A stretch of 64,000 nucleotides of DNA from Rhodococcus sp. 1163 (GCF_002091985.1 NZ_MKKX01000018.1:250501-314500); one strand, 5' to 3'; shown: positions 1 through 10,527, counted from the first letter of the stretch. Translations and numbers: made by a program. The notes: a model not told the origin generated them from the sequence alone.

Positions 1-118
1 AAAGGCCTTCTGAATGTGTTCCGTGCGACCTCTACGAGCAGTTCGACAATATTTCCGGCTTGCGCAATTCCGGCTTTCGCCGGAGCGAAAACGGATTTTT
101 TGGAACTGCCCATAACCC

Positions 119-1372
119 TTACTGTCCCCGCCCCTGCGATGGGCCGTGGCCCGGATCGTTGTGCCCCGCCTCGTAACCGGAATTGTCGTACCCGGAATTG
201 TCCTGACCCGGGTTGCTGTAACCAGCGTTGCCGTAACCAGCGTTGCCGTAAGCAGCGTTGCCGTAAGCAGCGTTGCCGTAACCCTGGTTACTGTAAGCAG
301 CGTTGTCGTTGACCTGGCCCTGACCGGCTTCGGCGTATGTGCCCTCTTCGTACGAGCCCGCGCCACTGTAGGCCGGAATGTGATCACCCGGGTCGGTGGT
401 GTCGAGGCTTTCCTGAATGGCGACCTGCGCGCTGTGCGGGAGCGTGTGCATGATCTGTCGTACTCGTTCCTGCCGACGCCCCACCGCCTTGCGCACCGGT
501 GTGCCTGGGGTGGCCTTCATCTGCGGGACAATGCCTTCGACGTCCTCGACACCGCCGGCATGGTGGCCGGCATCGACCATCGCCTGCTCCTGCGCCATCT
601 GCGCTTCGTCCTTCTCCTCCGACATTCCGATCGGTCCGATCATCGTGCCGTTCAAGAACTGCTTCACCACCGGCTCGTCGGAGGTCAACAGCACCTCGCG
701 GGGACCGAACATCACCAGCTGACGACGGAAGAGCATCCCGATGTTGTCCGGGACCGTCCGCGCCAGGTTGATGTTGTGCGAGACGATCAGAATGGTGGCA
801 TCGATCTCGGCGTTGATATCGATCAAAGTCTGCGAGATGTAGGTCGTGCGCACTGGGTCCAAACCGGAGTCCGGCTCGTCGACGAGGATGATTTCCGGGT
901 CGAGTACCAGGGCACGGGCCAGGCCGGCGCGCTTACGCATACCGCCGGAAATCTCACCTGGAAGCTTCTCCTCCGCGCCGATCAGACCCGTCAGCTCCAG
1001 CTTCTCCATGACGATCTTGCGGACGTCCGACTCGGACTTCTTCGTGTGCTCACGAAGCGGGAACGCGACATTGTCGTAAAGATTCATCGAGCCGAACAGT
1101 GCGCCGTCCTGGAACAGCACCCCGAACAACTTGCGGATCTCGTAGAGCTCCCGTGAGGAGCACTGCAAGATGTCCGTCCCGTCGATGAAGATCTTGCCGT
1201 GCTCAGGACGGAGCAAACCGATCAACGACTTCAAGAACACCGACTTACCCGTCCCCGACGGCCCCAGCAGCGCACTGACTTCACCCGACGGCAACGTCAA
1301 AGAGACGTCCTGCCAAATCTTCTGTACACCGAAAGACTTGGTCAATCCCTCGACCGAAACCTCGACTCCCAC
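119..1372 (-). CDS. mceG: MceG/Mkl-type ABC transporter ATPase with Gly/Asn/Tyr repeat tail
   Basis: ATPase expected to energise Mce lipid importers at the inner face of the cytoplasmic membrane. The ABC domain covers about residues 5-245: Walker A GPSGTGKS at 37-44, signature SGGMRKRAG, and Walker B ILVDEPDSGLDP. A conserved MceG segment (IGPIGMSEEKDEA) follows. I chose the GTG at 1372 because GGAGG lies 5 bases upstream and the protein then begins MGVEVSVEGLTKSFG like mycobacterial Mkl; an in-frame GTG at 1384 is less likely. The last 60 or so residues are low complexity (GNAAY, GNAGY, DNSGY), which I do not recall from the mycobacterial protein. The position downstream of rplJ-rplL matches mycobacteria. 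Function is inferred from family. Confidence 0.93.
   Translation of the reverse strand: MGVEVSVEGLTKSFGVQKIWQDVSLTLPSGEVSALLGPSGTGKSVFLKSLIGLLRPEHGKIFIDGTDILQCSSRELYEIRKLFGVLFQDGALFGSMNLYDNVAFPLREHTKKSESDVRKIVMEKLELTGLIGAEEKLPGEISGGMRKRAGLARALVLDPEIILVDEPDSGLDPVRTTYISQTLIDINAEIDATILIVSHNINLARTVPDNIGMLFRRQLVMFGPREVLLTSDEPVVKQFLNGTMIGPIGMSEEKDEAQMAQEQAMVDAGHHAGGVEDVEGIVPQMKATPGTPVRKAVGRRQERVRQIMHTLPHSAQVAIQESLDTTDPGDHIPAYSGAGSYEEGTYAEAGQGQVNDNAAYSNQGYGNAAYGNAAYGNAGYGNAGYSNPGQDNSGYDNSGYEAGHNDPGHGPSQGRGQ
212..316 (-). repeat. Seven 15-bp tandem repeats within mceG
   Basis: Seven consecutive 15-base units (plus-strand form gttgccgtaaccagc, with variants) encode pentapeptides of the GNAAY/GNAGY type near the C-terminus of MceG. 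The units keep the reading frame, so copy-number change would only lengthen or shorten the tail. A likely hotspot for slippage. Confidence 0.9.
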
Positions 1373-1769
1373 GCTGACCTCCACAGTTCGTTGACATCGA
1401 CCCTCATGTGGGTTGCGTCACTCTATCGCATGTAAGTGTCCGCACCGACAATGGAGCCTACTGCCGAGTAACAACATCCTCGAATCCGGACCCGGATCCT
1501 GTAGTCAGTGTGACCCATCACAGGGCGGCACGCGGGCAACTCGCCGAATTTTCGCCCGGCTCCGAGTGGAGGCGCTGCGAACGTGCGCCGGTCTGTCGTC
1601 GAACACTGTTTTCTGCGGGTCGAAAAGACCATCCGGTCACCATTCGGCGCGCAAAGCAGAAGGCACGCTCCAAAAGAATTCACTCAAAGAGCACAAAAAG
1701 GGCCATTCCCGTTATGGGAATGGCCCTTTCGTTGTAACAGAACAGACCGTGAAGACGGCCCATCAAGAA
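1373..1769. other. Intergenic region between rplL and mceG
   Basis: About 400 bases with no convincing gene. The part next to rplL holds that operon's terminator (listed separately). The rest should carry the mceG promoter, since mceG lies beyond the terminator. I see only a weak candidate -10 (TAGAGT on the minus strand near 1425) and an ATCCGG/CCGGAT inverted repeat at about 1485-1498. Open frames here on either strand have no recognisable product. Confidence 0.5.
1695..1729 (-). terminator. Intrinsic terminator after rplL
   Basis: A 14-bp stem (AAAGGGCCATTCCC pairing with GGGAATGGCCCTTT) with a 5-base loop. On the minus strand it is followed by a run of T residues. It lies 40 bases past the rplL stop and ends the rplJ-rplL transcript. 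Confidence 0.9.
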
Positions 1770-2156
1770 TTACTTGATGGAGATCTTCGCGCCTGCTGCT
1801 TCGAGCTTCTCCTTGGCTGCCTCGGCAGCATCCTTGGCAACCTTCTCCAGGATGGCCTTCGGAGCGCTCTCGACGAGATCCTTGGCTTCCTTCAGGCCCA
1901 GGCCGGAAACGACCTCACGGACGACCTTGATGACCTGAATCTTCTTGTCGCCAGCCGACTCGAGCACGACGTCGAACTCGTCCTGCTCTTCTGCAGCCTC
2001 GGCCGGAGCGCCGGCTGCGCCTGCAGCGGCAACTGCGACGGGAGCGGCTGCGGTGACCTCGAAGGTCTCCTCGAATGCCTTTACGAACTCACTGAGCTCG
2101 AGGAGGGTGAGCTCCTTGAACTGGCCGAGCAATTCTTCGGTGCTGAGCTTCGCCAT
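1770..2156 (-). CDS. rplL: 50S ribosomal protein L7/L12
   Basis: 128-residue stalk protein of the large ribosomal subunit; it recruits translation GTPases. It has the N-terminal dimerisation helix ([21 protein letters not shown]), an Ala/Pro-rich hinge, and the C-terminal domain with the conserved EAKDLVE segment. ATG start and usual family length. It lies 84 bases downstream of rplJ and is co-transcribed with it, as in most bacteria. Confidence 0.98.
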   Translation of the reverse strand: MAKLSTEELLGQFKELTLLELSEFVKAFEETFEVTAAAPVAVAAAGAAGAPAEAAEEQDEFDVVLESAGDKKIQVIKVVREVVSGLGLKEAKDLVESAPKAILEKVAKDAAEAAKEKLEAAGAKISIK

Positions 2157-2240
2157 GGTGGCGGGTCCTTCCTGATAAGTACTCCAGTCGCTGATCCGCG
2201 ACGAAAGTGTTTCGGGTTGAGCTGTTCGCTGGTGCGCGGA

Positions 2241-2822
2241 TCAGCTTTCGGCGGGAGCTTCCGCCGGGGCTTCTGCTTCTACAGGAGCCTCGGCAGCTGC
2301 GGGTTCTCCTGCTGCCTTCTTCTCCTGCAATGCGAACGCCAAGCGGGCGAACTGCGATGCGGGAGCGTTGAACAGGCCTGCAGCCTTCGACAAGTTGCCC
2401 TTCATGGCACCTGCGAGCTTTGCCAACAGGATTTCGCGCGACTCGAGGTCGGCGATCTTGTTGATCTCGTCCACGGACAGCGTTGCGCCGTCCATGTAGC
2501 CGCCCTTGATGACCAAGGCCTTGTTGTCCTTAGCGAAGGCCTTGATGGCCTTCGCAGCGTCGACCGGCTCGCCCTTGATGAATGCAATGGCGGTCGGTCC
2601 GACGAACAATTGGTCGAGCCCGGTGATACCGGCCTCGGCAGCTGCACGCTTGACCAGGGTGTTCTTGGCGACGGAGTACGTGGCACCATCGCCAAGTGCA
2701 CGTCGGAGCTGCGTCAGACCGGAAACCGACAAACCGCGGTATTCCGTGACGACAGCAGCCGTCGATCCCTTGAACTGTTCGGTGATCTCCGATACTGCTG
2801 AGATCTTTTCGGGCTTTGCCAT
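2241..2822 (-). CDS. rplJ: 50S ribosomal protein L10
   Basis: 193-residue protein that anchors L7/L12 dimers to the ribosome. The start is the ATG at 2822, which has GAGGAGG 7 bases upstream and gives the normal start [10 protein letters not shown]; the frame is open further upstream only through the leader. The C-terminus ends in an Ala/Glu/Pro-rich extension of about 25 residues, common in actinobacteria. It is first in the rplJ-rplL operon and probably controlled through the structured leader upstream. Confidence 0.98.
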   Translation of the reverse strand: MAKPEKISAVSEITEQFKGSTAAVVTEYRGLSVSGLTQLRRALGDGATYSVAKNTLVKRAAAEAGITGLDQLFVGPTAIAFIKGEPVDAAKAIKAFAKDNKALVIKGGYMDGATLSVDEINKIADLESREILLAKLAGAMKGNLSKAAGLFNAPASQFARLAFALQEKKAAGEPAAAEAPVEAEAPAEAPAES

Positions 2823-2849
2823 ACTTCGCCTCCTCTCGTTGAGGTTTTG

Positions 2850-3000
2850 TCGATCGCGAGAGGGCCGGAAAACGACGAACGCCCCGGCGCAAGAAGCACA
2901 CGGGGCGTAGACATACACACGGCTCGGAGGCCGTACAGCAGGTCCCTGACCTCGTTCTCCTGCGTGGGTCGTCCGAACATGCTCGGACCTTCAACCGCAT
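2850..3000 (-). ncRNA. Probable L10 leader (autoregulatory mRNA structure)
   Basis: The untranslated region before rplJ contains four consecutive hairpins on the minus strand: 2988-2971 (stem GTCCGA), 2952-2940 (AGGTC), 2934-2919 (ACGGC) and 2906-2881 (GCCCCG). Bacterial rplJL operons are often controlled by L10(L12)4 binding to such a leader. I infer this from position and structure; a covariance-model match was not tested and the boundaries are approximate. Confidence 0.55.
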
Positions 3001-3320
3001 ACCTCTCAGGACGTTCCGAAATCAGAACAAGCCCTCGAGAAAGGCGGTGACCAACGGTCTTGGGTAGAACTTGATTTGGGCGGATCATCCTGCGGTCACT
3101 CGAAAGTCACCGTGATCAGAACCGTCGCCCAGGTTACCTCAGCCAGGGCGTCAACTCCAAAACGAGCGGTGACCGGCAGGCCTGGTTTCGAAAAGAGTTG
3201 CACGCAGAGCATGGTCGGCGCCCTGTGACCACGCACCAACTACTCGCCGAACACACTGTCAGTTGGGACAATATTGCCCTGTTGTAAGACAAACGGCGTC
3301 GATGACTGTTCAATCAGAAC
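3001..3320. other. Divergent promoter region, rplJ versus hydrolase gene
   Basis: About 320 bases between the rplJ leader and the divergent CocE-type hydrolase gene. It should carry promoters for both directions. On the minus strand a TTGACG hexamer near 3155 is a possible -35, but I see no well-spaced -10. No gene is visible here. Confidence 0.4.
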
Positions 3321-5291
3321 ATGACGGCAGCACAACTACGTCCACTGCTTCGACCCGGGCGCGCTCCCGGGTCGGGAAGCGAGCGCGACCCCAGTGGGGG
3401 TACCGCAGCTCAGCGGTGGCGTGCACTGATCGACGAGCACCCGCTCCACCCGAAGATCGCCATCTCGAAGAACGTACGAATACCGATGAGCGACGGCGCT
3501 GTGCTGCGTGCCTACGTCTTTCGCCCTGCCGATGCATCGGGACGTGCTGTGCAGGCCGAATTTCCTACCGTCCTCAACATCACGCCCTACAACAAACTGC
3601 TCATCAAGGGGATCGACTCGGTCCTCGACACTCCGGTGCTCGGTCCTCTGATCAGAAAGTTCTCTGCATCATTCGATTTGAAGGGCACCCCGTTCGATGG
3701 CATCACCGAGATAACCAGGGTCGTTGCGGGTGGAGCCGCCGACTTGATGTCGGTCAATCGCCATCTGGTGCGTAGTGGATACGTGCAGATCATCGTCGAC
3801 GTTCGCGGAACCGGGTCATCGACGGGAACATGGGATGTTCTCGGTACCCGTGAGCAACTCGATTCACTCGAGATCATCGAATGGGCACGGGCCCAGGGAT
3901 GGTGCAACGGTCGAATCGGAATGGCCGGGATTTCGTATTCCGCGATCAACGCGCTCCAGTCTGCTTCCAAACGCCCCGCCGGACTAGAGGCAGTTTTCGC
4001 CGTGGAAGGGTCGGTGGACATAGTTCGGGAAATCTTCGCGACCGGTGGTGCGCCGTCACTGTTCATTCCGTTGTGGCTCACCGCAGTCAATGCGCTCAAG
4101 TGGGCACCGTCCCTCGGCGATCTCGAGTTCTCGGAGTGGCTACGGGACCGATTGCGCTCGCCCGCAACCGATCTCCTGGACTTGGCAAGAGGTTTCGTCA
4201 CAGGCGGTGATCCGCGAATCTACGACGTCGACTACTACGACACGATCAACGCGACGATCGAGGAGATCACTGCCCCGACATTTCTTTACGGCTGCTGGCA
4301 CGACATCTTCGGCGGATCGGCGCCCGATATCTACAACCGACTCGCACTACCGCGCGGAGACAAACAGCTTCTCGTCGGCGACGGCTACCACGGGAACCCG
4401 GGTATCGGATTCGGCGAACCCGGGTTTCCACCACGACTCGATGTGCTCGAGCGCGCTTGGTTCGACAAGTGGCTTCGCGACGAGGACAACGGAATCGAGA
4501 ACTACGGACCCGTCACCCTTCGCCAACAAGGCGGACAATGGACCGCGCACGGCAGGTTCCCCGCACCGCAGGCGCAACCCACGCGCCTGTATCTCTCGGC
4601 TGCGACGTCGGGGACGGCGCCACATGCGGTGGACGATGGAAGCCTCGGGAGCTCACCTGACGGGACGTGCGGTGAATTCACGGTGCGGCCGTCGTTGTGG
4701 TCGATCATCTCGCGCGACACCACTCAGGTTCTCGCCGGTATCCCCGCCGTTCTCGGTGGTGGATTCACCTATGACAACAGAACCGCAGAGCGTGGGGCAC
4801 TGACCTTCACCACGCCCGTCGCCCACTCCGACACCGTACTGTCGGGTCCGATCAATCTGCACCTCCGAGTGGTGTGTCATGCCCCGGAAGCGCTCTGGGC
4901 GATCATGCTGTGCGACGTCGATCCGCACGGGCGATCCACCGTCCTGACCAACGGCGCACTGTTGACTACACGTCGCGCGGTGGACGACGAAATGTCCCTC
5001 TACGCACCCAACGGTGACTACACCCGTCCACATCACCCGCTCACGGCAGCCACACTCCTACCTGTTCCCATCGGACGACCGTTGACTCTCGATATCGATC
5101 TACTGACCACCGAAGCGATGATCGCAGCGGGCCATCGTCTTCGGGTCGACGTCTTCCCCACCGACGCACCACGATTCATGCCGATTCTCCCGGATCTGCT
5201 CCGCACGCGGGGGCGAAGACAAGACTTGATCCTCGACCCCGAGCACCCGAGCTTCCTCGTGGTTCCACTACTCGGCGAGCCTGGCTGGTAA
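3321..5291 (+). CDS. CocE/NonD family alpha/beta hydrolase (S15 peptidase-like)
   Basis: 656-residue hydrolase of the X-Pro dipeptidyl-peptidase/CocE class, which cleaves esters or acyl-amides of unknown substrate here. The N-terminal part has the family pattern PMSDGAVLRAYVFRP and IVDVRGTGSSTG. The nucleophile is probably Ser205 in the elbow GISYS. The C-terminal third (from about residue 430) is the jelly-roll domain typical of the family (TFTTPVAHSDTVLSGPINLHLRV). ATG start; no signal peptide or Tat motif, so probably cytoplasmic. It is followed 8 bases later by a second hydrolase, so the two form an operon. Both lie against the strand of the surrounding ribosomal genes. Confidence 0.87.
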   Translation: MTAAQLRPLLRPGRAPGSGSERDPSGGTAAQRWRALIDEHPLHPKIAISKNVRIPMSDGAVLRAYVFRPADASGRAVQAEFPTVLNITPYNKLLIKGIDSVLDTPVLGPLIRKFSASFDLKGTPFDGITEITRVVAGGAADLMSVNRHLVRSGYVQIIVDVRGTGSSTGTWDVLGTREQLDSLEIIEWARAQGWCNGRIGMAGISYSAINALQSASKRPAGLEAVFAVEGSVDIVREIFATGGAPSLFIPLWLTAVNALKWAPSLGDLEFSEWLRDRLRSPATDLLDLARGFVTGGDPRIYDVDYYDTINATIEEITAPTFLYGCWHDIFGGSAPDIYNRLALPRGDKQLLVGDGYHGNPGIGFGEPGFPPRLDVLERAWFDKWLRDEDNGIENYGPVTLRQQGGQWTAHGRFPAPQAQPTRLYLSAATSGTAPHAVDDGSLGSSPDGTCGEFTVRPSLWSIISRDTTQVLAGIPAVLGGGFTYDNRTAERGALTFTTPVAHSDTVLSGPINLHLRVVCHAPEALWAIMLCDVDPHGRSTVLTNGALLTTRRAVDDEMSLYAPNGDYTRPHHPLTAATLLPVPIGRPLTLDIDLLTTEAMIAAGHRLRVDVFPTDAPRFMPILPDLLRTRGRRQDLILDPEHPSFLVVPLLGEPGW

Positions 5292-5299
5292 GGAGAACC

Positions 5300-6211
5300 A
5301 TGCACTCCACGACGGGTTTCGCGCCCTCCAATTCGATCGAGATCGCCTACGAGGACATGGGCAATCCGAACGACCCAGTGGTGCTGATGATCATGGGCCT
5401 GAGCGCCCAGATGACGTTGTGGCCGCGCGAGTTCTGCGAACGGATTGTCCAGCAAGGCTTTCGAGTCATCCGATTCGACAATCGTGACATCGGCCTGTCC
5501 ACCAAGATGGACGGCCACCGTATCGAAGGTTCGATGCTGCTGCGGTTGTTGCGTACCGAACTCGGAGCATCCAGCAGAGTTCCGTACACCTTGAAGGACA
5601 TGGCACTCGATGCGCTCGGACTGCTCGACTACCTCGAGATCCCACGGGTGCACGTCATCGGTGCTTCGATGGGCGGAATGATCGCGCAGGTGTTCTCCGG
5701 CCTGTATCCGGACCGAGTATCGAGCACCGCAATCATCTTCTCCAGTACCAACGAGGCCTTCCTGCCGCCACCTGATCCACGAGCGTTGCTCCCACTCATG
5801 AAGGGCCCAGGACCGGATGCAACGCGCGAGCAGATCATCGCGCACTCGGCCAATACCCGACGGGTCATCGGCAGCCCTGCCTACCCCACACCGCTCACCG
5901 AGCTACTCGTGACAGCCGGTGAGATGTACGACCGCAACTACTACCCCGCGGGTGCACTCCGCCACATGGCTGCAGTGACCGGAACCGGCAGTCTGCGGCG
6001 GATTGCCGCATCGATCACTTCCCCTGCCGTCGTGATCCATGGACGCGCCGACCGGCTGATGCGGCCGGCAGGCGGAAGGGCCGTCGCGCGTGCGATCGAA
6101 GGATCGAAATTGCATCTGATCGAGGGCATGGGGCACGACCTTCCAAAGCCGCTGTGGGACGAAATTCTCGGCGAGCTATCAACCAACTTCGCGAAGGCCG
6201 CAACTATCTGA
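5300..6211 (+). CDS. Alpha/beta hydrolase, LipG-like
   Basis: 303-residue alpha/beta-hydrolase fold protein. The nucleophile is probably Ser123 in GASMGG, with the acid in HGRAD and the histidine in GMGHD near the C-terminus. The N-terminal part (IMGLSAQMTLWPREFC, RFDNRDIGLSTK) resembles the mycobacterial LipG/aclacinomycin-methylesterase group. AAGGAG lies 4 bases before the ATG. Its start is 8 bases after the CocE-type gene, so they are co-transcribed, and the transcript ends at the strong terminator 4 bases past the stop. Substrate unknown; likely an esterase. Confidence 0.87.
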   Translation: MHSTTGFAPSNSIEIAYEDMGNPNDPVVLMIMGLSAQMTLWPREFCERIVQQGFRVIRFDNRDIGLSTKMDGHRIEGSMLLRLLRTELGASSRVPYTLKDMALDALGLLDYLEIPRVHVIGASMGGMIAQVFSGLYPDRVSSTAIIFSSTNEAFLPPPDPRALLPLMKGPGPDATREQIIAHSANTRRVIGSPAYPTPLTELLVTAGEMYDRNYYPAGALRHMAAVTGTGSLRRIAASITSPAVVIHGRADRLMRPAGGRAVARAIEGSKLHLIEGMGHDLPKPLWDEILGELSTNFAKAATI

Positions 6212-6214
6212 CGC

Positions 6215-6250
6215 AAAAAGGCCGGCCCCATCGAGGGGGCCGGCCTTTTT
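6215..6250. terminator. Bidirectional terminator between hydrolase and rplA
   Basis: A 15-bp stem, AAAAAGGCCGGCCCC pairing with GGGGCCGGCCTTTTT, with a short loop. The A and T tracts allow termination in both directions, ending the convergent hydrolase and rplK-rplA transcripts. Confidence 0.95.
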
Positions 6251-6268
6251 CTTGTCGTTGCGGTGTGA

Positions 6269-6988
6269 CTACCCGGTCACATCGTTCTCGAGAAGGTTAC
6301 GCGTGCGGGTCGGGTCGACCTGAATGCCCGGGCCCGTCGTGGTCGATACGGTGATCTTCTTGATGTAGCGGCCCTTGGCGGAAGACGGCTTTGCACGCAG
6401 GATCTCGTCCAGTGCAGCGCCGTAGTTCTCCACCAACTTGGTCTGATCGAACGACGCCTTGCCGATGACGAAGTGCAGGTTGGCCTGCTTGTCGACACGG
6501 AAGTTGATCTTGCCGCCCTTGATGTCGTTGACGGCCTTGGTCACATCATTGGTGACTGTGCCCGTCTTCGGGTTCGGCATCAGGCCACGCGGTCCGAGGA
6601 CGCGGGCGATGCGGCCGACCTTGGCCATCTGGTCAGGGGTAGCGATCGCTGCGTCGAAGTCCAGGAATCCGCCCTGAATGCGCTCGATCAGATCCTCGGC
6701 GCCGACAACGTCGGCTCCTGCTGCCTGCGCCTCGATAGCCTTCTCGCCAGCGGCAAAAACAATAACCCGAGCGGTCTTGCCGGTGCCGTGGGGAAGGTTG
6801 ACGGTGCCGCGCACCATCTGATCGGCCTTGCGAGGGTCGACACCGAGACGAACAGCAACCTCGACGGTCGGATCGAACTTGGTCGACGCCGTGTCCTTGG
6901 CCAACTGTGCTGCTTCGAGCGGCGAGTACAGGTTGTCAGCGTCGATCTTCGCTGCCTGCTCGAGGTACGCCTTACTTCGCTTTGCCAT
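6269..6988 (-). CDS. rplA: 50S ribosomal protein L1
   Basis: 239-residue L1, which forms the mobile L1 stalk at the ribosomal E site. Conserved segments are visible: [32 protein letters not shown] and [17 protein letters not shown] start [11 protein letters not shown] and usual length. It is the last gene of the secE-nusG-rplK-rplA block and is 98 bases after rplK. Confidence 0.98.
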   Translation of the reverse strand: MAKRSKAYLEQAAKIDADNLYSPLEAAQLAKDTASTKFDPTVEVAVRLGVDPRKADQMVRGTVNLPHGTGKTARVIVFAAGEKAIEAQAAGADVVGAEDLIERIQGGFLDFDAAIATPDQMAKVGRIARVLGPRGLMPNPKTGTVTNDVTKAVNDIKGGKINFRVDKQANLHFVIGKASFDQTKLVENYGAALDEILRAKPSSAKGRYIKKITVSTTTGPGIQVDPTRTRNLLENDVTG

Positions 6989-7086
6989 GTTTACTGTCCA
7001 ATCGTTGGTTCAGAAGTGGTTGACGGGCCTGGCCGGCCCTACCACGTCGTACGGTGGTCAACTCCGGGTAGGAGCTGACGAGGAGG

Positions 7087-7524
7087 TCATCCCTCTACGG
7101 TGATACCCATCGAGCGAGCAGTGCCTGCGATGATCTTCGCGGCCTGATCGATGTCGTTGGCGTTCAAGTCTTCTGCCTTGGTCTTGGCGATCTCGCGCAC
7201 CTGATCCATGGTCACCTTGGCGACCTTGGTCTTGTGCGGCTCGCCCGAACCCTTGGCTACGCCTGCTGCTTTGAGGAGCAGTTTGGCTGCCGGAGGAGTC
7301 TTGAGCTTGAAGTCGAACGTGCGGTCTTCGTAGACCGAGATCTCGACCGGCACGACGTTTCCGCGCTGCGACTCCGTCGCTGCGTTGTACGCCTTGCAGA
7401 ACTCCATGATGTTGACGCCGTGCTGACCCAGCGCGGGACCGACGGGAGGGGCCGGGTTGGCCATTCCTGCCTGGATCTGGAGCTTGATAATCCCGGCTAG
7501 CTTCTTCTTCTTCTTCGGGGGCAT
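7087..7524 (-). CDS. rplK: 50S ribosomal protein L11
   Basis: 145-residue L11, part of the GTPase-associated centre with 23S rRNA. It begins [20 protein letters not shown] and contains [21 protein letters not shown], the thiostrepton-region proline-rich segment. The lysine-rich start is typical of actinobacteria. It lies 63 bases after nusG. Confidence 0.98.
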
Positions 7525-7587
7525 TTCTTTTTCCTTGTATTCGCTCGGGTTTCTTGCGGTTGCTACTGCAAGTTGTGAGGAGGCCGG

Positions 7588-8969
<1,382 letters not shown>

Positions 8970-9035
8970 CGTCGTTCCTCTCAGTAGCTGACACCATTGC
9001 AGCTCCCGCCGACGGCGGGAGACGAGCAACATGGG

Positions 9036-9108
<73 letters not shown>

Positions 9109-9304
9109 TCGGTACTACCCGCACGCGGGTGGAACCGTCCTGGAATTACACAACACTGCATCACACAACATACGCGCTGACCCTGGACTTTCGAAATGAT
9201 AGCCATGGCAGCGCGCAGCGCTGAGTAACCCCAGAAATCTCAGTGTACTGCACGGCGTGTAAACCCTGAAATCCCTGCGCGGGATCAGCGGATCTACAGG
9301 CCGG

Positions 9305-9730
9305 TTACGCCAGACGAACGGTCGCAGTCGCCCGTCCGAAGATCTTCTTGCCCTCGAACTTCGCGGTGATCGCGATGACTGCCGACTTGGACTCCGCATC
9401 GACCGATTTGACCTTGCCGGTGTATTCCACGGACGCGGCCGAATCTGCCGGAACGTACACCGAACTGGTGAAACGAACGTTGTACTCGGTGACCGCACCT
9501 GGATCGCCGAGCCATGCTGTCAAAAAACCCGCCCCGAGACCCATCGTCAACATGCCGTGCGCGATCACATTGTCCAACCCGGCGAGCTTGACGACCTCGT
9601 CGCTCCAGTGAATCGGGTTCGGATCTCCGGACACCCCGGCGTAATTGACCAAGTCCCCACGGGTGAGTTTGACGATCCGATCGGGAAGTTCCTCACCGAC
9701 CGTGACATCGGCAAAACTACGAAGCGCCAT
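9305..9730 (-). CDS. hadB: (3R)-hydroxyacyl-ACP dehydratase subunit HadB
   Basis: 141-residue MaoC-like hot-dog protein, the catalytic subunit of the FAS-II dehydratase that builds mycolic acid chains. The hydratase motif GDPNPIH places the catalytic pair at Asp36 and His41, the same spacing as the mycobacterial enzyme. ATG start, overlapping the end of hadA by 14 bases, so the two are translationally coupled. The third mycobacterial subunit, HadC, is missing; the next downstream feature is tRNA-Trp. Confidence 0.95.
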   Translation of the reverse strand: MALRSFADVTVGEELPDRIVKLTRGDLVNYAGVSGDPNPIHWSDEVVKLAGLDNVIAHGMLTMGLGAGFLTAWLGDPGAVTEYNVRFTSSVYVPADSAASVEYTGKVKSVDAESKSAVIAITAKFEGKKIFGRATATVRLA

Positions 9731-10244
9731 GCATGATCACGTCCTTCACTGCGTGGGCGATGTTCTCGTCGACTTCGCCTCCCGTACGGGCCACCAGGGT
9801 CGTCCAGGTGGTCTGTACGAGTTCGCCGTGTTGGTCCGTGACGATGTTCTTCGTCGTGATGATGTCGCTACCACTCATCTGACGGAAAGATTCGAGGTGC
9901 ACATCGCACGTGAGCTCGTCCCCGACCTGGATCGCCTTGTGAAACTGCAGACGCTGATCGGTCTGAAGAATCTGACTCGGGTCGTAACCGGTGATGATCT
10001 CTCTGAACATCTTCGACTGCGCGATGATGCCGACGAGAGAGATGAAGGTCAGCGGGGCCAGCAGGCCGTCGTAGCCGAGTGCCTTGGCAGCATCCTCGTC
10101 ATGGTGCGCCGGATGCAGATCCTGAACGGCGCGGGCATACTCCCGCACCTTTTCGCGACCGACCTCGTACGGGTGGTCCACCCTGTAGTGGTGGCCGACC
10201 ATACCGGCAGCATGCGCGGCGGGATCTTGAACTGACTCAGTCAC
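9717..10244 (-). CDS. hadA: (3R)-hydroxyacyl-ACP dehydratase subunit HadA
   Basis: 175-residue hot-dog protein, the substrate-binding partner of HadB in the mycolate FAS-II dehydratase. It starts at GTG (MTESVQDPAAHAAGMVGHHYRV) and contains the family segment EVGREKVREYARAV. It lacks the Asp/His hydratase pair of HadB, as expected for the A subunit. A hairpin separates it from rpmG, so hadA-hadB probably has its own promoter in the 115-base gap. Confidence 0.95.
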   Translation of the reverse strand: MTESVQDPAAHAAGMVGHHYRVDHPYEVGREKVREYARAVQDLHPAHHDEDAAKALGYDGLLAPLTFISLVGIIAQSKMFREIITGYDPSQILQTDQRLQFHKAIQVGDELTCDVHLESFRQMSGSDIITTKNIVTDQHGELVQTTWTTLVARTGGEVDENIAHAVKDVIMHGAS

Positions 10245-10336
10245 GCGGTATACGAACCTTTTCTACCCAGGACGCCGCAGACGTTAGGGTTCGAAGAGTA
10301 AGCCCAACGCGTGGCATCGACTCCGAACGAAGAAGA

Positions 10337-10356
10337 GCGGCCGGCGAACCGGCCGC
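10337..10356 (-). terminator. Hairpin terminator after rpmG
   Basis: A perfect 8-bp stem (GCGGCCGG/CCGGCCGC) with loop CGAA, 4 bases past the rpmG stop on the minus strand and followed by TCTTCTTC. The weak T tract makes it a possible partial terminator between rpmG and hadA. Confidence 0.7.
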
Positions 10357-10359
10357 TTC

Positions 10360-10527
10360 CTAACGAGATTCGCGGTGTGAGCGGTGCGTGCCGCAGTTCG
10401 GGCAGAATTTCTTCAGCTCGAGGCGATCGGGATCGTTACGACGGTTCTTCTTCGTGATGTAGTTGCGGTGCTTGCAAACCTCGCAGGCCAAGGTGACCTT
10501 GGGCCGCACATCGGTGGAGGAGGCCAC
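10360..10527 (-). CDS. rpmG: 50S ribosomal protein L33, zinc-ribbon form
   Basis: 55 residues, read directly from the sequence. GTG start giving [18 protein letters not shown], with two Cys pairs (CEVC and CPNC) that form a zinc ribbon, and the typical [12 protein letters not shown] and LELKKFCP segments. It is the zinc-containing type of L33. It lies after tRNA-Thr and tRNA-Met and before hadA, matching the mycobacterial order. Confidence 0.96.
   Translation of the reverse strand: MASSTDVRPKVTLACEVCKHRNYITKKNRRNDPDRLELKKFCPNCGTHRSHRESR

Noticed and set aside
212..316. CRISPR-like short repeats
   Set aside because: The repeats are contiguous without spacers and encode in-frame pentapeptides of MceG.
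146..2801. Long plus-strand open frames opposite mceG, rplL and rplJ (336 and 462 codons)
   Set aside because: They are antisense to well-identified genes and have no recognisable motifs; long antisense frames are normal at this GC content.
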